Shown here: positions 1-5,497 of the stretch, piece by piece | Position numbering within the stretch: position 1 is the first letter of the stretch | Layout of the letters: every line of letters starts with the position of its first letter | Source: Bacteroidetes bacterium QH_10_64_19 | GTDB taxonomy: Bacteria > Bacteroidota > Rhodothermia > Rhodothermales > Salinibacteraceae | DNA length: 5,497 bases | Assembly: GCA_003023125.1 (NCBI GenBank) | Contig: PXSY01000042.1 | Location: 2,196-7,692, forward strand | Reading direction: 5' to 3' | Position numbers and translations under genes: made by a program | The notes under the pieces: generated by a model | What the model saw: only the letters and a program-made list of their open reading frames with translations | Database searches by the model: none | What the model was told of the DNA's origin: nothing

Positions 1-308
1 CTCTGAGTGGGATTTAGGGGACGCCAGTCGAGGTCCCCCTCGCCATATCCTTCCGTCAGTTCGTCGACGGCGTCGACGAGGGCCGGGAACTGGTCCTCCA
101 GGGCGTTCTTGAGTTGGATGTAGCCCTCCATCTCGCTCTGCATGCCGGTCCCAGGCTTGAGGCGCTCTGCCGCATCTGTCGAGGCCTCGCGCAGCCATGT
201 CTGCACCGCATCGGTGCGCATGAGGGCGTCGCTCACGTCCTCGATCGAGGTCGAGAAGTGGGGCGCAAGGTAGGCTTCCCAGTCTTCCTTGGAGCGGGGG
301 GCAGACAT
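1..308 (-). CDS. Unrecognised acidic protein, N-terminal part only (runs off left edge)
   Basis: An uninterrupted minus-strand reading frame begins at an ATG at 308-306 and is still open at base 1, giving 102 visible residues. The protein starts MSAPRSKEDWEAYLAPHF and continues with a mostly helical-looking, Asp/Glu-rich sequence containing scattered Trp. The last visible residues are around DWRPLNPTQ. I see no signal peptide, membrane segment or cysteine, so a soluble cytoplasmic protein is likely. I do not recognise a family motif and assign no function. The start is chosen because it is the first ATG in the open frame and the upstream bases look intergenic; there is no clear ribosome binding site. 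It is transcribed divergently from the HTH protein gene at 431, so that protein could regulate it, but this rests on position alone. That it is a real gene is fairly secure from its length, lack of stops and GC-rich codon use. Confidence 0.7.
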   Translation of the reverse strand, partial: MSAPRSKEDWEAYLAPHFSTSIEDVSDALMRTDAVQTWLREASTDAAERLKPGTGMQSEMEGYIQLKNALEDQFPALVDAVDELTEGYGEGDLDWRPLNPTQ

Positions 309-355
309 TGAATTGGGCAGGCAAACGGAGAAACGATGCGACGGAGCATGGCCCC

Positions 356-407
356 AGTATAAGAAACAAAAGCGGGGGCTATACGTCCAGGAATAGCCCA
401 CCATACT
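356..407. promoter_or_regulatory. Candidate divergent promoter pair
   Basis: On the minus strand, TATACT (361-356) matches the sigma-70 -10 consensus at five of six positions. It would start transcription about 40 bases before the ATG at 308. On the plus strand, CATACT (402-407) matches four of six and would start transcription shortly before the GTG at 431. Measured with 17-base spacers, both -35 positions fall on the same bases, 379-384, and neither resembles TTGACA. This fits weak or activator-dependent promoters, but -10-like hexamers also occur by chance. Confidence 0.3.
376..399. repeat. Perfect 7-bp inverted repeat, possible operator
   Basis: GGGCTAT (376-382) and ATAGCCC (393-399) are exact reverse complements separated by 10 bases. 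The half-site centres are about 17 bp apart, roughly one and a half helical turns. The repeat lies in the middle of the 122-bp divergent intergenic region and overlaps the expected -35 positions of both candidate promoters. Binding by a dimeric regulator, possibly the neighbouring HTH protein, is the simplest reading. As RNA it could also form a 7-bp hairpin. The role is inferred; the symmetry is directly visible. Confidence 0.45.
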
Positions 408-430
408 CTCAATTCCACTGAGTTTGTATT

Positions 431-853
431 GTGCCTGATCGACCCACTACTTCGCGGCAGCCGAAGGCGATGCCGCTAGATGAGCTTTCGGAGCACCTTC
501 AGCTTTCGAAGCAGACCCTCGTCCGCTGGACCGACCGTCACCTGATCGACGCGGATCTGTACTGGTCCCTCTCCGACTCGAACGAGGAGATCCGCATGAT
601 CGACGTGACGGACGATACGCTCGACTTCCTCGAAGACTTCGCCGCCGACTACCGGGAAGATGTCGTCAGCCGGACCGAGGCACGCCGAATCCTGAAGCAG
701 ATTGATCGGAAGAAGATCAAAAAGCTCATCCGCGCGGGCGACGTGGAGGATGTGGAGGTCGACGAAGAAACTCGGGTGGTCGTGGGGAGCCTGGAGGACT
801 ACCTCATGGAACGAGAGCGTGAGGAAGAAGAGGGCGAGGAGGACGACGAGTAG
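431..853 (+). CDS. Small protein with two helix-turn-helix-like modules (MerR/excisionase-like)
   Basis: This 140-residue protein is probably a DNA-binding regulator. Residues about 15-39 (LDELSEHLQLSKQTLVRWT onward) look like a helix-turn-helix, followed by a wing-like stretch and a helix rich in Asp, Phe and Leu to about residue 75. Residues about 79-126 contain a second module: SRTEARRIL, then IKKLIRAGDVEDV, a short strand TRVVV, and LEDYLME. That pattern resembles the winged HTH of excisionase/MerR-type proteins. The C-terminus (127-140) is almost entirely Glu/Asp. No ligand-binding domain or cysteine is present. The start shown is GTG at 431; an ATG at 470 (codon 14) sits just before the first HTH, with GAAGG close upstream, and is a real alternative. 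The gene is divergent from the acidic protein at 1-308 and converges on the TlpA-like gene 12 bp away. Family assignment is by visual pattern only, and its target is unknown. Confidence 0.7.
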   Translation: MPDRPTTSRQPKAMPLDELSEHLQLSKQTLVRWTDRHLIDADLYWSLSDSNEEIRMIDVTDDTLDFLEDFAADYREDVVSRTEARRILKQIDRKKIKKLIRAGDVEDVEVDEETRVVVGSLEDYLMEREREEEEGEEDDE

Positions 854-865
854 AGCCCGAAGCCC

Positions 866-1462
<597 letters not shown>

Positions 1463-1471
1463 GAGAAGGGG

Positions 1472-1861
1472 CTATTCGGAAGAGACGGCCGAGGGCACGG
1501 CGTCGCGCAGGGTTTCCACCGTGACGTCGAAGTGAGACGTGTCGAACGTCGCCATGCGGTCGTCGAGAACGATGGCCTGGGGCGTCTCGTGACGGACATC
1601 GAGCGTCTCCGCAATCTCATCGGACAGCGCCCGGCTGTCCTGCACGACGAGCTTGTAGACGGGCAGGGGGGCATCTGCGGCGAGCTCTTTCATTTCGCCG
1701 TTGGCCTTGGCGCTCACCGGGCATGCATCGCTGTGCTTGAACAGCAGGACCGGCCGTTCTTCAGACTGCGCGCGGGCGTCCGCCCAGTCGTCGTCATTGG
1801 CGAGGGAGCGGAAGGGAGTGTCAGACATCAACGAAGACAATTGGTTGGCGAAAGACAACAT
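1472..1861 (-). CDS. ytxJ: Monothiol bacilliredoxin, YtxJ/BrxC family
   Basis: This is a small thioredoxin-fold protein of the YtxJ family, named in Bacillus as bacilliredoxin C, which acts in the cytoplasm on protein-bacillithiol mixed disulfides. The diagnostic motif FKHSDACPVS is present, with a single cysteine (Cys47) and no second active-site Cys. The cis-proline segment HETPQAIVL (Pro94) and the C-terminal SHFDVTVETL also match the family layout. There is no signal peptide. The longest frame starts at ATG 1861 and gives 129 residues. An ATG at 1828 (residue 12, MSDTPFRSL) gives 118 residues, closer to the usual length of roughly 110, and is my preferred start. Neither has a clear ribosome binding site. 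It is the first gene of a two-gene operon with the TlpA-like lipoprotein. Its presence suggests that the host makes bacillithiol or a related thiol; that is an inference from family knowledge. Confidence 0.85.
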   Translation of the reverse strand: MLSFANQLSSLMSDTPFRSLANDDDWADARAQSEERPVLLFKHSDACPVSAKANGEMKELAADAPLPVYKLVVQDSRALSDEIAETLDVRHETPQAIVLDDRMATFDTSHFDVTVETLRDAVPSAVSSE

Positions 1862-1889
1862 TTTGTGCGTACCACGAGCGGAGGGTCGT

Positions 1890-1919
1890 GATACAGACCG
1901 GGGGTGAACAATCGGTCAA
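1890..1919 (-). promoter_or_regulatory. Weak candidate promoter for the redox operon
   Basis: On the minus strand, TTGACC (1919-1914) matches five of six -35 consensus bases. TGTATC (1895-1890), 18 bases downstream, matches only three of six -10 bases. Transcription would begin near 1882, ahead of both possible bacilliredoxin starts. Short dyads overlap it, including CGGT/ACCG (1913-1924) and GACCG/CGGTC (1896-1917), but in GC-rich DNA these are weak evidence. Confidence 0.22.
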
Positions 1920-1991
1920 TACCGGGCGCACGACCCAAGCCCCCGGAAACGCGAGGGGTGGTCCGATGGGTCTGCACGACGCGTCAATACT

Positions 1992-2002
1992 GTTGAATCA
2001 AC
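1992..2002. repeat. Short palindrome just upstream of the peptidase start
   Basis: GTTGAATCAAC has perfect 5-bp arms around one central base and ends four bases before the ATG at 2007. Its AT-rich core stands out against GC-rich surroundings. It could be an operator half-turn or a small mRNA hairpin over the ribosome binding region, where no Shine-Dalgarno sequence is visible. Chance occurrence is quite possible. Confidence 0.25.
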
Positions 2003-2006
2003 TGCC

Positions 2007-3842
2007 ATGCATGAGATGGAAACGACGGATACAGGTGCCGATGGCGTCCGGTGGGCGCTCGATGATTTGTACGAACACCCCGAGGCCATGAAGGCGGATT
2101 TGTCTGAAGTGGAGGCCGACGCCGACGCGTTTGCGGACCGCTACCGTGGACGGATCGACGAACTCGGCCCGACTGAATTGGCCGGGGCCCTCGATACGCT
2201 TGCCACCATTCAGGACCGTCTGGGGCGAGCCCACACCTACGCATACCTGCACTGGTCGGCCGACACGAACGATCCCGACCGCGGGGCCCTTCGCCAGTGG
2301 GTGCAGGAGACGGTCGACCGCATTAAGCAACAGCTTGTGTTTGTAGACACGGAATGGGTGGCGCTGTCGGAGGAGCGTGTGGAGGAGCTCCTGGCGCACG
2401 ACGCCCTCGCGGAGTACGAGCACTACTTGGAGACCGAGCATCTCCGGAAAGACCATGTGCTCAGCGAGGCGGAAGAGAAGATCCTTTCCGAGAAAAACAT
2501 CACGGGCAAGAATGCCTGGACGCGGTTTTTCGACGAAACGGTGGGGGCAATGCGCTTCGAACTCGACGGCGAGTCGCTCACGCAGGAAGAGATTCTCTCG
2601 ACACTCTACGGGCCGACCCGTACGCTCCGACGCGAGGCGGCCCTGTCGTTTACGGACGGCCTGAAGGACCGCCTCCGCACCTTCACGTTCATCTTCAACA
2701 CGCTCCTGGCGGACAAGGCCTCCACGGATCGGCTGCGCGGGTACGACCACTGGCTCGAACAGCGCAACCGGGCGAACGAGGTGGACGACGAGACCGTGGA
2801 CACGCTCGTCGGCGCCGTGACGGGTCGATACGACCTCGTGGCGCGCTTCTATCGGCTCAAGAAGAACCTGCTGGGGCTCGACGAGCTGCACGACTACGAC
2901 CGCTACGCCCCGATCCGAGAGACCAGTACCACCTACGAGTGGGACGAGGCCCGGGCGCTCGTCCTGGACGCCTACGAGGACTTTCATCCCGAGATGGCCC
3001 AGGCGGCCCGTCGGTTTTTTGACGACCACTGGATCGACGCCGCCCTGGCCCCCGGCAAGCGCAGCGGCGCATTTAGCCACGGAGCGGTGCCGAGTGCCCA
3101 TCCGTACGTCCTTCTCAACTACACCGGCAGGGCCCGCGACGTACAGACGCTCGCCCACGAGCTGGGGCACGGCGTGCATCAGTCTCTGGCCCGCGAGCAA
3201 AACGTTTTTCACCACGGCACGCCCCTGACGACCGCCGAGATGGCGTCGGTGTTCGGGGAGATGCTCGTGTTCAAGCGCCTCATGGACCGGGAGGAGAATC
3301 CGGCCGACCGGCTGGCGCTGCTCGTGGCGAAGATCGACGACACTCTTGCCACGGTCTTCCGACAGGTGGCGATGAATCGGTTTGAGAATCGCATCCACAC
3401 CGATCGGCGAGAAAACGGGGAGCTTCAATCCGACCAGTTCGCCGAGCACTGGATGGAGACCCAGCGGGCCATGTTTGCGGGCAGCGTCACCCTCGGCGAC
3501 CACTACCGGCACTGGTGGAGCTACGTCCCACACTTCCTGCACACGCCGGGCTACGTGTATGCCTACGCGTTTGGCGAACTGCTCGTGCTGGCCCTCTACG
3601 CGCAGTACGAGCAGTCCGACGCCGGCTTTGCCGATCAGTACCTCGATCTGCTGCGGGCCGGGGGGTCCGACTGGCCGCACAACCTAGTGGGAGAGGTGGG
3701 CGTGGACCTGGAAGCGGAAGACTTCTGGCAGAAGGGGCTGTCGCACATCGAGACGATGATTGAGGAGGCCGAGGCCCTGGCCGATCAGACGACCGTCGAG
3801 ACGGCTCCCCGGGGCGATGGGCCGCCCCCCGCATCAGCCTGA
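2007..3842 (+). CDS. pepF: M3-family zinc oligoendopeptidase F
   Basis: This 611-residue protein is a zinc metallopeptidase that cleaves short peptides in the cytoplasm; I see no signal sequence or membrane segment. The zinc motif HELGH lies at residues 384-388 (ligands His384 and His388, catalytic Glu385). The third ligand is probably Glu411 in the downstream motif TTAEMASVFGE. The C-terminal substrate-binding region is recognisable as VPHFLHTPGYVYAYAFGE (507-524), with His509 and Tyr516/518/520 in positions resembling the conserved His/Tyr set of the family. The helical N-terminal region, including a stretch like LSEERVEELL near residue 120 and NITGKNAW, fits the oligoendopeptidase N-terminal domain. 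Length is normal for the pepF group (about 600). The last 20 or so residues form a Pro/Ala-rich tail. ATG 2007 is followed by another in-frame ATG at 2016, so the exact start is uncertain by three codons. It is divergent from the redox operon and followed by a methyltransferase gene. Confidence 0.93.
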   Translation: MHEMETTDTGADGVRWALDDLYEHPEAMKADLSEVEADADAFADRYRGRIDELGPTELAGALDTLATIQDRLGRAHTYAYLHWSADTNDPDRGALRQWVQETVDRIKQQLVFVDTEWVALSEERVEELLAHDALAEYEHYLETEHLRKDHVLSEAEEKILSEKNITGKNAWTRFFDETVGAMRFELDGESLTQEEILSTLYGPTRTLRREAALSFTDGLKDRLRTFTFIFNTLLADKASTDRLRGYDHWLEQRNRANEVDDETVDTLVGAVTGRYDLVARFYRLKKNLLGLDELHDYDRYAPIRETSTTYEWDEARALVLDAYEDFHPEMAQAARRFFDDHWIDAALAPGKRSGAFSHGAVPSAHPYVLLNYTGRARDVQTLAHELGHGVHQSLAREQNVFHHGTPLTTAEMASVFGEMLVFKRLMDREENPADRLALLVAKIDDTLATVFRQVAMNRFENRIHTDRRENGELQSDQFAEHWMETQRAMFAGSVTLGDHYRHWWSYVPHFLHTPGYVYAYAFGELLVLALYAQYEQSDAGFADQYLDLLRAGGSDWPHNLVGEVGVDLEAEDFWQKGLSHIETMIEEAEALADQTTVETAPRGDGPPPASA

Positions 3843-3875
3843 CCCATAAGCCTCGCGCACGATTCGATCCTCGCC

Positions 3876-4514
3876 GTGGCCGACTCGTCCCGCGCCAGCA
3901 GCCATCCGGACTTCTGGAATACGCGCTACGATCGCGAAGACCATCTCTTTGGCACCGCGCCCAATGCCTTTGTGACGGCGGCGGCGCATCGCCTGCCGCC
4001 AGACACTGACGTCGTGGAGGTGGGAGCGGGGGAGGCGCGCACGCTGGCCTGGCTGGCTCGCGAGCACGGACACCGCACAACCGCGGTCGATTTTTCGTCA
4101 AAGGCGCTGGCCACCGCAGCACAATGGGCGGAGGCCCACGACCTGCCGCTCGACACCGTTCAGGCCGATGTGCGCACCTGGAGGCCGGACCGGCAGTGGG
4201 ACGCCGCGATTGTCACCTTCCTGCAGCTTCTGCCCGACGAGCGACCGGCCCTGTACCGGCTTCTTCGGCGCATCGTGCGGCCCGGCGGGTGGATTCTCGG
4301 GGAGTGGTTTCGTCCGGATCACCTTGCTGGCGACTACGACCGGATGGGTCCGAGCCGGGCCGACCGGATGGTGCCGCGGGAAGAGGTGCGTGCGGCCTTT
4401 GGGGACGAGATTGTTCGGTGCAACGCCGCCGACGTTCATCTCCGCGAGGGCCGGTTGCTGAACGGGCGTGCGGCCGTCGTGCGGACCGCTGTCCACAGGG
4501 CGAAGGAGGACTGA
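3876..4514 (+). CDS. Class I SAM-dependent methyltransferase
   Basis: This 212-residue protein has the Rossmann-type fold of small-molecule methyltransferases, in the group often annotated as TehB/thiopurine-like. The N-terminus carries FWNTRY and HLFGTAPNAFV (13-33), a signature common in this subgroup. Motif I, VVEVGAGEART (46-56), binds the SAM methionine part. The acidic residue ending motif II is Asp72 in TAVDFS. QADVRTW (96-102) and WDAAIVTFLQLLP (108-120) form the next strands, and the segment with RPGG (135-138) precedes the later strand ILGEWF. The methyl acceptor cannot be deduced. The start is GTG 3876, which places the conserved FWNTRY motif near the N-terminus; there is no good Shine-Dalgarno site. 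It begins 33 bp after the peptidase stop with no terminator between, so co-transcription is likely. The protein is soluble. Confidence 0.88.
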   Translation: MADSSRASSHPDFWNTRYDREDHLFGTAPNAFVTAAAHRLPPDTDVVEVGAGEARTLAWLAREHGHRTTAVDFSSKALATAAQWAEAHDLPLDTVQADVRTWRPDRQWDAAIVTFLQLLPDERPALYRLLRRIVRPGGWILGEWFRPDHLAGDYDRMGPSRADRMVPREEVRAAFGDEIVRCNAADVHLREGRLLNGRAAVVRTAVHRAKED

Positions 4515-4518
4515 CGTC

Positions 4519-4542
4519 TGGGGAACGTGGAGGTTCTCCCCA
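4519..4542 (+). terminator. Hairpin after the methyltransferase, possible terminator
   Basis: Five bases after the methyltransferase stop, GGGGAAC (4520-4526) can pair with GTTC-T-CCC (4533-4540). This forms about seven base pairs with one bulged T and a six-base loop. The position suits a terminator or 3' stabilising hairpin of the peptidase-methyltransferase transcript. No T-tract follows, so it is not a classical intrinsic terminator. Confidence 0.35.
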
Positions 4543-4588
4543 CGGGACAATCGTGAAACGCCCCGTTGACGGATGGGGAGTCCCTGTG

Positions 4589-4618
4589 TGGACAATAAGG
4601 GGGACTTATCGGTAGGCT
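4589..4618 (+). promoter_or_regulatory. Candidate promoter for the universal stress protein
   Basis: TGGACA (4589-4594) matches five of six -35 bases. TAGGCT (4613-4618), 18 bases on, retains the key T, A and final T of a -10 box (three of six). The spacer holds the dyad ATAAG-N5-CTTAT. Transcription would start near 4625 and leave an untranslated leader of roughly 250 bases. Other weak combinations exist, for example a TTGACT at 4648-4653, so this is tentative. Confidence 0.22.
4595..4609. repeat. 5-bp dyad within the candidate promoter spacer
   Basis: ATAAG (4595-4599) and CTTAT (4605-4609) are exact reverse complements around five bases (GGGGA). An AT-rich dyad between putative -35 and -10 elements is where a repressor or MerR-type activator could bind. 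The arms are short, so chance is a serious alternative. Confidence 0.25.
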
Positions 4619-4712
4619 TTACACCGACATGTGGGACGCGATTTCTTTTGACTGACTCCTCGCCTGCCCATGCTTTCAATCGGTGACGTCTCTGGACGAG
4701 AACACCAACGCC

Positions 4713-4751
4713 CCGGTCTCCGCTGAGGGGTAGTGCTCTGTTTGAGACCGG
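4713..4751 (+). repeat. 8-bp perfect inverted repeat (stem-loop) in the stress-protein leader
   Basis: CCGGTCTC (4713-4720) and GAGACCGG (4744-4751) are exact reverse complements separated by 23 bases. If transcribed as part of the leader, they would form a GC-rich stem with a large loop about 120 bases before the preferred start codon. It could serve as a structured 5' untranslated element or a protein-binding dyad. No known riboswitch consensus is recognised. Confidence 0.4.
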
Positions 4752-4871
4752 CTGTGGGCGACAATGGGGGCGGGAAGCGGCGGCCATTTCGCCGTCCGCT
4801 CGTCCGACCATGCTGGCAATTCGATGGACGCCTTTCCCCATCGGGATCACGTTTCTCACCGCTGCACCGCC

Positions 4872-5497
4872 ATGGTCCACATTGATCGCATTCTCTTCCC
4901 GACCGACGGCTCCGAGTGTGCGGAGCGGGCCCGTCGCCACGCCCTGCACCTGGCCGATCATTTTGACGCGACCCTGCATGTGATTTGGGTGGAGGAACGA
5001 CCGGCGGATCTCGCTGACGTGGTGGAGGTCACTGAGGGGGACCTCCTGCCGGACCTGCACGGCACGAGCGCGGCAGAATCGCCGCATCTGGCCGAGGCGC
5101 GCGTCCAGGAGCGAACGGTCGCGCATTCATCGGTGGCGGGAGGCATCCTCGCTCACACGGTGGAGCACGACATGAACTTGGTCGTCCTCGGGAGCCACGG
5201 CCGTCGGGGCTTGCGGCGGCTCGTGCTGGGCAGCGTGGCGGAGGAGGTGGTGCGCAAGGCGCCGTGTCCCGTCGTGACGGTGGGACGGGGGACCCTGGCG
5301 CCCGATGCGCGAACTGACGGCACCATGCTGGTTCCCGTTGACTTTTCGGAGCAGCGGTTCCGCCTCTTGGCCCACGCGCGAGAACTCGCGCCGGTCTACG
5401 GCATGGACGTGCGGGTGGTGCACGTCGTGGAGGTGGAAGAGGTGCCCGACGCGTACGGGACCTATGACTCCCCGCCCGATCCCGGACGACTGGCCGA
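4872..5497 (+). CDS. Tandem universal stress protein (UspA family), C-terminus beyond right edge
   Basis: The frame is open to the window end, with 208 residues visible. The first Usp domain (about 1-140) begins IDRILFPTDGS, with Asp12 at the nucleotide-binding position. It ends with the ATP-binding signature G-2X-G-9X-GS: GSHG at 107-110, then GS at 120-121, followed by VAEEVVRKAPCPVVTV. A second domain starts near residue 152 (MLVPVDFSEQ, Asp157) and is cut at the edge. The full protein is therefore probably a two-domain Usp of about 280-300 residues. Such cytoplasmic proteins bind ATP and help survival under stress; the specific role is unknown. ATG 4872 is preferred because the Usp fold begins five residues later. 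In-frame ATGs at 4824 and 4764 would add 16 or 36 residues unlike the family. A long, dyad-containing leader precedes it. Confidence 0.9.
   Translation, partial: MVHIDRILFPTDGSECAERARRHALHLADHFDATLHVIWVEERPADLADVVEVTEGDLLPDLHGTSAAESPHLAEARVQERTVAHSSVAGGILAHTVEHDMNLVVLGSHGRRGLRRLVLGSVAEEVVRKAPCPVVTVGRGTLAPDARTDGTMLVPVDFSEQRFRLLAHARELAPVYGMDVRVVHVVEVEEVPDAYGTYDSPPDPGRLA

Larger units (their letters stand above)
4515..4871 (+). other. Long leader region without a convincing gene
   Basis: These 357 bases lie between the methyltransferase stop and the preferred start of the universal stress protein. I found no RNA gene or family-like coding sequence. The region contains a hairpin at 4519-4542, a 5-bp dyad at 4595-4609, an 8-bp stem at 4713-4751, a degenerate direct repeat (4668-4688 and 4808-4830) and possible promoter elements. 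Its last 108 bases (4764-4871) are open in frame with the stress protein and could encode an N-terminal extension, though they show no similarity to the Usp fold. Confidence 0.5.

Noticed and set aside
854..865. Possible bidirectional terminator between the convergent HTH and TlpA-like genes
   Set aside because: The 12-bp gap contains no self-complementary stem or T-tract that I can identify.
1998..3680. 560-codon open frame on the minus strand opposite the oligoendopeptidase
   Set aside because: The plus strand encodes a full M3 peptidase with HELGH and the His/Tyr motif in this interval. Long antisense frames are expected from GC-rich third codon positions, and the antisense protein shows no family motif.
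3487..4122. 211-codon Arg/Pro-rich minus-strand frame spanning the peptidase-methyltransferase junction
   Set aside because: Composition is typical of an out-of-frame translation of GC-rich DNA, and both overlapping plus-strand genes are well supported.
4629..4726. Tiny ATG frames in the leader (8 codons from 4629, 18 codons from 4670)
   Set aside because: They are too short, have no ribosome binding site and no attenuator-like runs of one amino acid, so a leader peptide is not supported.
4098..5126. 342-codon minus-strand frame across the methyltransferase, leader and stress-protein gene
   Set aside because: It overlaps two well-supported plus-strand genes, and its protein is Arg/Pro/His/Gly-rich, unlike the acidic real proteins here. 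It is the only sizeable frame covering the leader on that strand, but I see no independent support.

Overview
The window is GC-rich, gene-dense bacterial chromosome with no mobile element, CRISPR array, tRNA or rRNA visible. The proteins are acidic (Asp/Glu-rich, few Lys), and recognisable Shine-Dalgarno sites are mostly absent. A YtxJ-type bacilliredoxin sits beside a TlpA-type lipoprotein. Together these suggest a halophilic or salt-adapted member of the Bacteroidota/Rhodothermota, with something like Salinibacter as a guess. This is inference from composition and gene content, not a database match.

Layout. The left edge (1-308, minus) holds the N-terminal part of an unrecognised acidic protein. 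A 122-bp divergent intergenic region follows, with a perfect 7-bp inverted repeat lying between two outward-facing -10-like boxes. Next is a plus-strand gene (431-853) for a small protein with two helix-turn-helix-like modules and a very acidic tail. It converges, with a 12-bp gap, on a two-gene minus-strand operon: a monothiol bacilliredoxin of the YtxJ family (1472-1861) followed by a TlpA/ResA-like thioredoxin-fold lipoprotein (866-1462). Divergent from this operon is a complete M3-family oligoendopeptidase F (2007-3842), followed 33 bp later by a class I SAM-dependent methyltransferase (3876-4514). A leader of about 357 bp without a convincing gene (4515-4871) carries several inverted repeats. 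It precedes a tandem universal stress protein (from 4872) that runs off the right edge.

The clearest functional unit is the redox pair. One protein would act in the cytoplasm with a low-molecular-weight thiol such as bacillithiol. The other would be anchored outside the inner membrane with a WCAPC dithiol site. The peptidase and methyltransferase may be co-transcribed but have no obvious shared pathway. Nothing in the window amounts to a clearly new system. The items most worth following up are the thiol-redox pair, the operator-like dyad beside the double-HTH protein, and the structured leader upstream of the stress protein.
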